From Richelia sp. UBA3308 (GTDB lineage: Bacteria > Cyanobacteriota > Cyanobacteriia > Cyanobacteriales > Nostocaceae): a stretch of 9,408 nt of DNA. Location: positions 15,062 through 24,469 of the forward strand of contig DESS01000314.1 of NCBI GenBank assembly GCA_002361335.1. Direction: 5' to 3'. Below are positions 1-6,258 of the stretch, piece by piece. The translations under genes were made by a program, and so were the position numbers. The stretch's first letter is position 1; the number at the start of each line of letters is the position of its first letter. Under the pieces are notes generated by a model that was not told where the DNA came from, ran no database searches, and saw nothing but the letters and a program-made list of their open reading frames with translations.

Positions 1-24
1 TCTCCGCCTCCGCTCTTCCGCTCA
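1..24. repeat. Pyrimidine-rich short repeat at window edge
   Basis: The first 24 bases are a GC-rich, strand-asymmetric run built from imperfect units of the form TCCGCYT. It stands out sharply from the AT-rich sequence that follows. Similar CTCCGCTC/CTCTGCTC runs are common between genes in Nostocales genomes (recalled, not searched). It could instead be the last codons of a gene lying to the left: all three forward frames stop within the first 75 bases, and no frame is recognisable. Confidence 0.3.
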
Positions 25-293
25 AACCTTCTTCCTTCATTTAATATTAAAGTTAAATTTGTTATATTTTAAGTAACTTTAGTAACCTTGTAAAATACAT
101 CTTCAGCAAGAATATTGCCACAAAACTATCTTCAGATTAAGTAAATATGTATTTATATAAAAATTGGTACTTTTAATGACAGTTATTCATAAAAGGGTCG
201 TAGATAGTAGCAATTTCACTTATTAGGTCTGCCTTCGACGAGTTAAACTAAATCTGGCAACAGCCGCACAGAGGGTTTATAAAGGGGCTTTTT
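25..293. other. AT-rich upstream region of the YbjN-like gene
   Basis: About 270 bases without a convincing gene. It is strongly AT-rich up to about 190 and more mixed towards 293. I see no clean -35/-10 pair; TTGGTA at 164-169 is the best -35-like hexamer but has no good partner. It ends in AAAGGGG at 281-287, a good Shine-Dalgarno sequence six bases before the ATG at 294. It presumably holds the promoter of the downstream gene. Confidence 0.4.
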
Positions 294-851
294 ATGGCAG
301 TAAGCGTGCAAGAAATTGGCGAATATCTAGACCAACTTGGTTGGGACTATCGGATTGACGAAGAAGAAGACCGTATTGTTACGGGTGTAGAAGGCGATCA
401 TGTTGAAGATTTTTTAATTGTAGTCCAGTTAGATGAAGATGGAAAATTTTTCCGTGTATTTGCACCTCAAGTGCTAAGTGGTGTCAAAGATCATCCCCAT
501 AAAGCAGCAATTTTACAGACAATGTTAGTGATTTCTTGGGAAACCAAAATGCTGCAATGGGAATATGACCCCTCAGATGGCGAAATTCGTGCGATTATTG
601 AGTTTCCCATCGAAGATTCTAAGCTTACCGAAAAACAATTTAATCGTTGTTTGAGTGGGTTAATTCAACTTGTTGACAGCGTCGCCATACCCCGTCTAAA
701 GGAAGTTATGGAAACTGGTCACGACCCAGGTAATGTAGAAATAGGTGAAAGACTATTATTGAGCATTCAAGAACAAGCTCCTGGATTATTGGATCTTCTT
801 GAAAAAGCAATGGAAGCCAGGAAAAAACGCGGAAGATTTCCTAGCGAATAA
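294..851 (+). CDS. YbjN-domain protein (T3SS chaperone-like fold)
   Basis: A 185-residue soluble, acidic protein of the YbjN family (PF10722-type) as it occurs in cyanobacteria. Function is not established; YbjN of E. coli has been linked to stress and motility regulation, and the fold resembles type III secretion chaperones, so a protein-binding role is the reasonable guess. The pattern fits: N-terminal helix (about 5-14), strands through 18-58, a central helix around 66-82, strands 86-105 and a long amphipathic helix 112-140. Residues 145-185 form a helical extension ending in a basic tail (EARKKRGR). There is no signal peptide or membrane segment. The ATG is well supported by AAAGGGG at 281-287. 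The next gene starts 81 bases later on the same strand, so the two could be co-transcribed, although an AGGGTACCCT palindrome lies between. Confidence 0.8.
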   Translation: MAVSVQEIGEYLDQLGWDYRIDEEEDRIVTGVEGDHVEDFLIVVQLDEDGKFFRVFAPQVLSGVKDHPHKAAILQTMLVISWETKMLQWEYDPSDGEIRAIIEFPIEDSKLTEKQFNRCLSGLIQLVDSVAIPRLKEVMETGHDPGNVEIGERLLLSIQEQAPGLLDLLEKAMEARKKRGRFPSE

Positions 852-888
852 AGTCGATTCACCAATATAAATCGTTATACTCCTTTTA

Positions 889-898
889 AGGGTACCCT
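889..898. promoter_or_regulatory. 10-bp perfect palindrome AGGGTACCCT
   Basis: A perfect self-complementary decamer in the 81-bp gap before the DUF3318 gene. Two TATACT hexamers flank it (876-881 and 904-909), and either could act as a -10 element, though neither has a convincing -35. The arrangement would suit an operator for a dimeric regulator, but this is inference from symmetry alone. Confidence 0.25.
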
Positions 899-932
899 CA
901 CTATATACTGAAGTTTTCTTGGGCTGGGTTTT

Positions 933-1577
933 ATGACATCTTACGCAACCTCTTCTGCTAAAGCGGAAATGAGCGAACTCCGGCGATTGAAAGGCTTACT
1001 ACCTCCAGAATTACAAAGCTGGGTTACGGTTGAAGGCACTACCGAAGTCAATCCACCCCTGGTTCGTTGCGAAGAAATTGGTAAAGATCAGGTGGAAATT
1101 CAAATTGACCTGGCAAAATGGGATGAATTGGCAATGGATCAGCGAAATTTGCTGTTCTGGCATGAAGTCGCTCGGATTCAAAATGATACTATTCCCAAAG
1201 ATGGTTGGGAAATGGCTGCCTTAGCGATCGGTTTGGGCGGTGCTGTAGGCGAATTATGGGTACAAGATGGATTGCTCTTAGTACTTGCACTAGCTTTATG
1301 CGGCGTTTCTGGCTGGCGATTGTTTCAAAAAAATAATGGCGAAAAACAAGCTCGAGAATTAATCGAAGCTGATGAGAAAGCCATTGGTTTAGCAACTCGC
1401 TTTGGCTACAGTTTACCCAACGCCTACAAGAGTTTAGGTAGCGCTTTAAAAACCTTAATTGAAAAATCTCCTAGCAAGCGCCAGAGGTCGAAATATGAAG
1501 CCCGACTTTCTGCACTTAAGCGCAGTGCTAATAAGGCAAAATCTAAATCTCGAAATATGGATGAAGGCGGGTATTAA
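933..1577 (+). CDS. DUF3318 membrane protein, possible degenerate metallopeptidase
   Basis: A 214-residue protein of the cyanobacterial DUF3318 family; function unknown. Residues 1-90 are cytoplasmic and contain FWHEVARIQ (75-83). Hydrophobic stretches at about 93-107 and 111-130 could form a hairpin or two short membrane segments. A helical domain follows with EADEKAIGLATRFGY (145-159). The tail 175-214 is very basic (SKRQRSKYEAR, KRSANKAKSKSR) and could bind nucleic acid or acidic lipid. The order HExx[R], membrane hairpin, xxxAD plus aliphatic helix resembles M48-type peptidases (HExxH, membrane hairpin, ExxAD), but the second His is Arg-81 and the third ligand position is Leu-143, so zinc catalysis is unlikely. 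The ATG at 933 lacks a strong Shine-Dalgarno; Met-13 (ATG at 969) is a possible internal start, but the upstream residues read as normal coding sequence. Confidence 0.8.
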   Translation: MTSYATSSAKAEMSELRRLKGLLPPELQSWVTVEGTTEVNPPLVRCEEIGKDQVEIQIDLAKWDELAMDQRNLLFWHEVARIQNDTIPKDGWEMAALAIGLGGAVGELWVQDGLLLVLALALCGVSGWRLFQKNNGEKQARELIEADEKAIGLATRFGYSLPNAYKSLGSALKTLIEKSPSKRQRSKYEARLSALKRSANKAKSKSRNMDEGGY

Positions 1578-1587
1578 AACTTATAAA

Positions 1588-1612
1588 GTAGGGATGGGAA
1601 TCCCCACCCTAC
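1588..1612 (+). terminator. GC-rich hairpin 10 bases after the DUF3318 stop
   Basis: GTAGGG (1588-1593) pairs with CCCTAC (1607-1612). After a bulged A, TGGG (1595-1598) pairs with CCCA (1603-1606), leaving the loop AATC. This gives a ten-pair stem. No T-tract follows, so it is not a textbook intrinsic terminator; it may stabilise the mRNA 3' end or be one copy of the GTAGGGTGGG-type palindromes scattered between cyanobacterial genes. Its place just after the stop codon fits a 3'-end role. Confidence 0.5.
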
Positions 1613-2097
1613 CAATTAATCAAAAATTATATTGCCACAAATAAAAATACCTAGATAAGATGAATTGTCAAGATGAATTATAAACAATAAATGATGTATC
1701 TCGATTTATAAGTATAGTAGTTAACTTTGTATCTAGGATATCTTTGGGGAAAAATCTATCTCAACTATTTTTTTGAAAAGAATTGAGACAGAATTATTTT
1801 TTTTAAAACTTAAATCTAAATACTTCATTTTTCTTTTTTTGAATACACTAGCTTATTAGATTTTTCTACATAAGAATTTTAATCATGCTTTTAAAGTTTG
1901 TTAACTTAATTAAATCGATAGAAGTCTTTTACAAAAAATTCTTTTTTTCTTGGCTAAATCTTCATAAACTAATTTTTAGAAGAAAAACATGAAATATTAG
2001 AAACTTTGTTTACTGTGTAACATTAACTAGAAATCGGCTACACGTAAAGGTTTATCATCAATAACTTCACTATTTACACTTATTTTAAATGTTTCAT
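1613..2097. other. AT-rich spacer between convergent genes
   Basis: About 485 bases between two genes that point towards each other. It is very AT-rich, with several T-runs (for example around 1797-1804 and 1835-1841). No ORF of recognisable character, tRNA or GC-rich hairpin is visible. At its right edge TAAATG (2086-2091) and CATTTA (2095-2100) form a weak AT-rich inverted repeat that overlaps the queE stop codon. I see nothing else in it. Confidence 0.5.
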
Positions 2098-2895
2098 TTA
2101 TAACTGATTAATCATTTTATGAGTTTGAGGTACCACGCGGACTGAATTAAGATATTTTTTCATCAAAGCCTGCCAATCTATAACTTGTTTAGGAGTTGGA
2201 GCAACCACGGGTGGTAAGGTGAATTTTTCGGTGGTATTTAATGGGGTAACGGGCTGTAAAAACACTGGTATTGCTGGATTTACAGTTGCTACTAACAGAG
2301 CAGAATCTTTCAGTTCAGAGGGGTCTGTATCTTGAGAAATAATGATTTTTACAAAGACTTCAACTCGAGCGTCATAACATAATTTGAGAAAAAATTGGTG
2401 TTCTTGCCAACGATTTTCACCACTAACACTAGGTAACTTCAAGTCCATGCCTACTGAGTCTAAGTAGGATAGAATCATAGCGAGTTGTTCCGGTCGATGT
2501 CCCCCAGATTCTAGGTATATAGGTAAACCCGTGGTTAAGCGAACTTGCGGTAAGAAGTTTGATAAAAAGCTGGCATGGAGTAGAGGTTCGCCTCCAGTTA
2601 AGCTAATGCTATCGTGTAATCCAGGTATATTTTGCCGCTCAACCCATTCAAGTAATATGGGTAGTGAAATCGGATTAGAGCAAATTTCAAAATCACGACA
2701 TCCAGGGGTTCGCTCAATTTTACAAGTGGCGGGTGCATTCCAAGTATGGGCGCTATCACAAAAGTGACAGCGCAAATCACAAAAAGCAAAACGAATAAAA
2801 ATTTGGCGTGTTCCTACATTCAGGCCTTCCCCCTGAATTGCGGAAAATACCTCTATCAAGCGTGCGTTCTCGTTCACAGAAGTGTTTATAGTCAT
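2098..2895 (-). CDS. queE: 7-carboxy-7-deazaguanine synthase (radical SAM)
   Basis: A 265-residue radical SAM enzyme. QueE converts 6-carboxy-tetrahydropterin to 7-carboxy-7-deazaguanine, the committed step towards preQ0 and queuosine in tRNA wobble positions. Visible hallmarks are EVFSAIQGEG (15-24), the cluster motif C39-x3-C43-x2-C46, the SAM-binding GGEP (101-104), ESGG (129-132) and DLKLP (151-155). Three further cysteines (58, 66, 72) lie just after the cluster loop. Length and motif order are normal for the family; the C-terminal part (200-265) matches the longer form with an LQPVTP segment. The start (ATG, complement of 2893-2895) has only a weak Shine-Dalgarno (AGG, about 13 bases upstream), but EVFSAIQGEG lies the expected distance downstream. 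The gene stands alone: no queC, queD or queF is adjacent. Confidence 0.92.
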   Translation of the reverse strand: MTINTSVNENARLIEVFSAIQGEGLNVGTRQIFIRFAFCDLRCHFCDSAHTWNAPATCKIERTPGCRDFEICSNPISLPILLEWVERQNIPGLHDSISLTGGEPLLHASFLSNFLPQVRLTTGLPIYLESGGHRPEQLAMILSYLDSVGMDLKLPSVSGENRWQEHQFFLKLCYDARVEVFVKIIISQDTDPSELKDSALLVATVNPAIPVFLQPVTPLNTTEKFTLPPVVAPTPKQVIDWQALMKKYLNSVRVVPQTHKMINQL

Positions 2896-3226
2896 GGGAC
2901 AAATAGCAACCTATATGTGCTATGGCGACATAGGGAACAGAAGTTATTTAGTAAACTTCAATTATCAAGTCTGTATTAGATGACTTATCCTCAATTTTAT
3001 TAGCTTGAGTAGCGGCTGGTTGCGGAAAAACATTTATGTTTTAGACTTTATATTTGATATCTACTGACTTTTATTGACTTCTTGTTCTATTGTGAACCGT
3101 CATAACTCTATATTCAATTTCAAGCGAATAAATAGGCTATAACTTCTTAATACCTAATAAATAGGTATTTGTTTTAGGCAGTTCCTAGGAAAAAATAATG
3201 TAGGCAGTAAAACATAAAACATAGAT
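2896..3226. promoter_or_regulatory. Divergent intergenic region, queE / sugar transferase
   Basis: 331 bases holding the promoters of two divergent genes. Symmetric sequences: CTATG-GCGA-CATAG (2920-2933) close to queE; AATACCTA-5 nt-TAGGTATT (3149-3169), a perfect 8-bp inverted repeat; TTCCTAGGAA (3182-3191), a perfect 10-bp palindrome; and the direct repeat TAGGCAGT at 3175-3182 and 3201-3208. The last three cluster within 80 bases upstream of the sugar-transferase start, as expected for an operator region. I could not place a convincing -35/-10 pair. The whole arrangement is inference from symmetry. Confidence 0.4.
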
Positions 3227-4255
3227 ATGTCAACTAAAGTGCAAGGTTCCATGAATGACCAACCTACAGAGGTAGATTTTCCGGTTACATTATTAGAGGA
3301 CACGGTTAGAGTACAAGTAAGCCGCCGTTTAAGCGTGCTTGAAGCTGTAAGCTTTAAGCAAACTTGTGAACAAGTAATTGCAGCAGATACAACTCCTAGC
3401 AAAATTGTCATTGACTTTGGACAAACTACTTTTATGGACAGTAGTGGCTTGGGTGCTTTAGTCAGTAATTTTAAGAATTCTCAAGAAAAAGGAATTGAAT
3501 TTTTACTGCAAAATGTTACTCCTCAAGTAATGGCTGTACTGGAACTAACCGGTTTAGTAAATGTATTTACCATTGAAGAAGGAGAATTTACACCCCCACC
3601 AACTTCTCCTCGCCGACGAGAAAACAAATTGCCAGAAACTCATCCTTCTATACGCTCTTGGACGAAACGGTTTATTGATATTTTAGGAGCATTAGTCGGT
3701 TTGGTAATTACAGCCATATTGTCTATCGTGATTATCACAGCCATCAAAATTGATGACCCCGGTCCAATTTTCTTTGGTCAAACTCGTTGTGGTTGGATGG
3801 GAAAGCGTTTTCGCATGTGGAAATTCCGCTCTATGTGTGTAGATGCCGAAGCCAAAAAAGCCGAACTTCAAAAACTTAATCAAGTAAAAGGGGCATTTTT
3901 TAAGATAGAAAATGACCCCAGAGTTACACGGGTGGGTAGATTTTTGCGACGCACTAGTTTAGATGAACTACCCCAATTTTGGAATGTTCTTAAAGGCGAA
4001 ATGAGTTTAGTTGGTACAAGGCCACCCACACCCGATGAAGTTGAAACTTATGAAGTACCAGAGTGGCAACGTTTGGATGTCAAACCGGGTATGACCGGAG
4101 AATGGCAAGTTAACGGACGTTCCAGTATCCGTGATTTTGAGGATGTAATTCGTTTAGATTTGCAATATCAAAAAAACTGGAGCTTAATGTATGATTTAAA
4201 GCTTATTTTTAAAACAGTTGCTATCCTGTTCAACAAAAGCAGTGGTGCTATGTAA
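3227..4255 (+). CDS. STAS domain fused to polyprenyl-phosphate sugar transferase
   Basis: A 342-residue two-domain protein. Residues 18-118 are a STAS (anti-sigma factor antagonist) domain with the SpoIIAA signature FMDSSGLGALV (69-79); Ser-72 matches the serine phosphorylated in SpoIIAA. A Pro/Arg-rich linker (119-143) leads to a bacterial sugar transferase of the small phosphoglycosyltransferase type: KRFID (147-151), one re-entrant membrane helix (about 152-173), DDPGP (176-180), the catalytic Asp-Glu pair in SLDELPQ (244-250, D246 E247) and GTRPP (263-267). Such enzymes move a sugar-1-phosphate from a nucleotide sugar to undecaprenyl phosphate on the inner leaflet, starting polysaccharide repeat-unit synthesis. 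The STAS domain implies control by phosphorylation or partner binding (inference). Start is uncertain: ATG 3227 has no Shine-Dalgarno; Met-9 at 3251 has AAGG at 3243-3246 and would keep both domains intact. It may feed the GT4 gene downstream. Confidence 0.9.
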   Translation: MSTKVQGSMNDQPTEVDFPVTLLEDTVRVQVSRRLSVLEAVSFKQTCEQVIAADTTPSKIVIDFGQTTFMDSSGLGALVSNFKNSQEKGIEFLLQNVTPQVMAVLELTGLVNVFTIEEGEFTPPPTSPRRRENKLPETHPSIRSWTKRFIDILGALVGLVITAILSIVIITAIKIDDPGPIFFGQTRCGWMGKRFRMWKFRSMCVDAEAKKAELQKLNQVKGAFFKIENDPRVTRVGRFLRRTSLDELPQFWNVLKGEMSLVGTRPPTPDEVETYEVPEWQRLDVKPGMTGEWQVNGRSSIRDFEDVIRLDLQYQKNWSLMYDLKLIFKTVAILFNKSSGAM

Positions 4256-4305
4256 TTTATCACTTTACTTAATTTTTTTTAGTCATTTATTAGCAACTTA
4301 TTTAT

Positions 4306-4358
4306 AAGGGGAGGTATGATGGCCATTCTATCCATTCAAACCTCTTCTTTTAATTTTG
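4306..4358 (+). terminator. Strong hairpin with T-rich tail after the sugar transferase
   Basis: AAGGGGAGGT (4306-4315) pairs with ACCTCTTCTT (4340-4349) over ten positions, two of them G-U. After an A-A mismatch, TGA (4317-4319) pairs with TCA (4336-4338), and past a bulged T at 4335, TGG (4320-4322) pairs with CCA (4332-4334), with a nine-base loop. T-rich sequence follows (TTTAATTTT). It begins 50 bases after the stop codon, so the simplest reading is an intrinsic terminator. The left arm also reads as a perfect Shine-Dalgarno with an ATG right after it; see the findings. Confidence 0.5.
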
Positions 4359-4394
4359 CGATTTACGTTCCGATGTTGACACAATCACAATAAT

Positions 4395-4418
4395 ATTTTT
4401 ATTTTTATTTTTATTTTT
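4395..4418. repeat. Hexamer tandem repeat (ATTTTT)x4
   Basis: Four exact head-to-tail copies of ATTTTT, followed by AT. This is a simple-sequence repeat of the kind that changes length by slippage. It lies in the spacer about 355 bases upstream of the glycosyltransferase start. A role in expression is possible, but nothing in the sequence shows one. Confidence 0.8.
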
Positions 4419-4773
4419 ATCCCATATCAAAACCTTGGAATCTTTATAAAATAATAATTATTACCTTAACTTTTGATACTTTTCACTTTTGACTTTATTT
4501 AAATTCCCTTCAAAATCAAAACAATATTTATGATATTTTCACTTACGTATTAATACTTGAAAAGATTTTTCGTATCAGTTAATAGATAACATTATCTTTA
4601 CAGTGCTTATTTAAAATCAGCATCAAATTTTACCTAATCTTCAACGAAGATAGACTGACTTTAAAAGATATTGCAAGCAAAATTAAATACAGGCGCTTTT
4701 TTAGCGCAGAAGAATTTTAGAAATAAATGTTGTTTTTAAAAGAATCAATTGACGATTCTTCTAAATTTTTACT

Positions 4774-6045
4774 ATGCGAATTTTAATTTACTCTTACAAC
4801 TATCATCCAGAACCAATTGGTATCGCCCCCTTGATGACTGAATTGGCAGAGGGCTTAGTTAAACGGGGACACCAAGTACGTGTAGTTACGGCTATGCCTA
4901 ATTACCCCGAGCGTAAAATTTATCATGACTACCGAGGCAAGTTATATCTAACAGAATATAAAAATGGCGTTAAAATTCAAAGAAGCTATGTTTGGATTCG
5001 TCCCCAACCCAATTTGTTAGATCGGATCATGTTAGATGCTAGTTTTGTTTTTACTAGCTTTATGCCCGCCCTTTTCGGCTGGCGACCTGATGTAATTCTT
5101 TCTACATCCCCATCTTTACCAGTTTGTTTGCCTGCTACCCTTTTAGGATGGCTACACAGATGTCCAGTAGTTTTAAATCTACAAGATATATTACCCGAAG
5201 CTGCGGTTCATGTCGGTTTGCTGAAAAACAAATCCTTGATTCGTGTATTTTCCATTTTAGAAAAATTTGCTTATCGCTATGCTGATAAAATTAGTGTTAT
5301 CGCCGATGGGTTTGTAGATAATTTGCTGTCTAAAAATGTAGCGCTAGATAAAATAGTACAAATTCCCAATTGGGTGGATGTCAACTTTATTTGTCCTTTA
5401 CCAAAATATTGCAATACTTTCCGTACTGAACATAAACTAGATGGAAAATTTGTAGTTTTATATTCCGGTAATATTGCTCTTACTCAAGGTTTAGAAACAG
5501 TTGTTAAAGCCGCTGCTACTTTACGGGATATTCCAGATATTGCTTTTGTAATTGTTGGCGAAGCTAAGGGTTTAGAGCGCCTAAAACAAGAATGTCACAA
5601 GTGCGGTGCAGATAATGTATTGCTTCTTCCTTTTCAACGACGGGAACGTTTACCAGAAATGTTAGCTGCTGCCGATGTCGGATTAGTAGTGCAAAAGAAA
5701 AATGTGATTTCTTTCAATATGCCATCCAAAATTCAAGTTTTACTTGCTAGCGGTCGTACAATTGTTGCATCTGTTCCTGATAATGGAACCGCAGCCAGGG
5801 CTATTCGACAAAGTGGCGGCGGTATTATTATTCCTCCAGAAGAACCATCATTGTTGGCTAATGCTGTTTTGGATTTATATAAGCATCCAGAAAAAGTTAA
5901 AACTCTCGGTTACAACAGTCGCAAATATGCCGTCGATCAATATGCTTTTGAGCAAGCTTTGAATAGTTATGAGTCTTTGTTTGAATCCATAACACACAAT
6001 TGTTCAACAATAGATACTACAGTTGTGTCCAAGCAGGAAGTCTAA
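4774..6045 (+). CDS. Glycosyltransferase family 4, WcaI-like
   Basis: A 423-residue GT-B fold glycosyltransferase close to the WcaI/WbuB group of colanic-acid and O-antigen enzymes. It would transfer a sugar from a nucleotide-sugar donor to a lipid-linked acceptor at the cytoplasmic membrane face; the exact sugar cannot be read from the sequence. The N-terminal acceptor domain shows YNYHPEPIGIAP (8-19), RGHQVRVVTAMPNYP (31-45) and LQDILPEAA (136-144). The C-terminal donor domain begins near 225 with LYSGNIALTQGLE (229-241), then FQRRERLPEMLAAADVGLV (287-305) and NMPSKIQVLLASGRTIVAS (315-333). Hydrophobic patches at about 89-102 and 116-128 suggest membrane association. Length is normal for the group. 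ATG 4774 lacks a Shine-Dalgarno, but RILIYSYNYHPEP is the usual N-terminus, so the start is sound. A clear terminator follows at 6122-6153. No flippase or polymerase gene is near. Confidence 0.9.
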   Translation: MRILIYSYNYHPEPIGIAPLMTELAEGLVKRGHQVRVVTAMPNYPERKIYHDYRGKLYLTEYKNGVKIQRSYVWIRPQPNLLDRIMLDASFVFTSFMPALFGWRPDVILSTSPSLPVCLPATLLGWLHRCPVVLNLQDILPEAAVHVGLLKNKSLIRVFSILEKFAYRYADKISVIADGFVDNLLSKNVALDKIVQIPNWVDVNFICPLPKYCNTFRTEHKLDGKFVVLYSGNIALTQGLETVVKAAATLRDIPDIAFVIVGEAKGLERLKQECHKCGADNVLLLPFQRRERLPEMLAAADVGLVVQKKNVISFNMPSKIQVLLASGRTIVASVPDNGTAARAIRQSGGGIIIPPEEPSLLANAVLDLYKHPEKVKTLGYNSRKYAVDQYAFEQALNSYESLFESITHNCSTIDTTVVSKQEV

Positions 6046-6121
6046 TCAAATTTTTTTGATTAATTTTCTGTTTTGGAAAAATAATCCCCCAATTCCTATC
6101 CCGACAGAGTACCCAAGCCTT

Positions 6122-6153
6122 CCCCAGCCGAATCAGGCTGGGGTAAATTTTTT
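6122..6153 (+). terminator. Intrinsic terminator after the glycosyltransferase
   Basis: A perfect 8-bp GC-rich stem CCCCAGCC (6122-6129) and GGCTGGGG (6136-6143), with loop GAATCA, followed by TAAATTTTTT (6144-6153). Textbook Rho-independent form, 77 bases after the stop codon. It separates the glycosyltransferase from the yqeK unit. Confidence 0.88.
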
Positions 6154-6258
6154 GCAACGCTTTGTAATTTATCTCAAAAATCTAAAAGAAAAAATTCGTT
6201 ACAATGAGATTATGACTGTTTTAATTGCATTTATTATTTGAACACCAACTATGTTGGG

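Larger units (their letters stand above)
4256..4773. other. AT-rich spacer between the two polysaccharide genes
   Basis: 518 bases. It holds a strong hairpin at 4306-4349 (separate entry), a hexamer tandem repeat at 4395-4418 (separate entry), three ACTTTT units at 4469-4492 (ACTTTTGA, ACTTTTC, ACTTTTGA), a small hairpin GCGCT-TTTTT-AGCGC at 4693-4707, and two mutually exclusive inverted repeats just before the next gene (4708-4762). No promoter is obvious. Its length and a terminator-like hairpin suggest that the glycosyltransferase is transcribed separately. Confidence 0.45.

Noticed and set aside
1797..1990. AT-rich stretch with T-runs examined for an origin, attachment site or insertion remnant
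   Set aside because: No inverted terminal repeats, iterated DnaA-like boxes or target duplications were seen; it looks like plain AT-rich spacer.
2027..2107. Short minus-strand frame ending NSEVIDDKPLRVADF-stop just after queE
   Set aside because: The residues look protein-like, but the frame is only about 25 codons after an in-frame stop, has no ATG and no ribosome binding site. It could be a remnant of a gene tail, but the support is too thin.
2531..2979. Two forward frames of 77-78 codons opposite queE
   Set aside because: They are antisense to a strongly supported radical SAM gene and their translations resemble no family.
4395..4492. Repeats in the spacer considered as a CRISPR array
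   Set aside because: Units are 6-9 bases long, directly adjacent and without spacers of constant length, so they are simple-sequence repeats.
4750..4755. TTGACG as a -35 element before the glycosyltransferase
   Set aside because: The -10 would fall on the ATG itself, so transcription would start inside the gene.
6023..6241. Forward frame of 72 codons across the terminator before yqeK
   Set aside because: It begins inside the glycosyltransferase and runs through the intrinsic terminator at 6122-6153; it shows no family resemblance. A tiny internal frame from ATG 6212 (MTVLIAFII-stop) has no ribosome binding site either.
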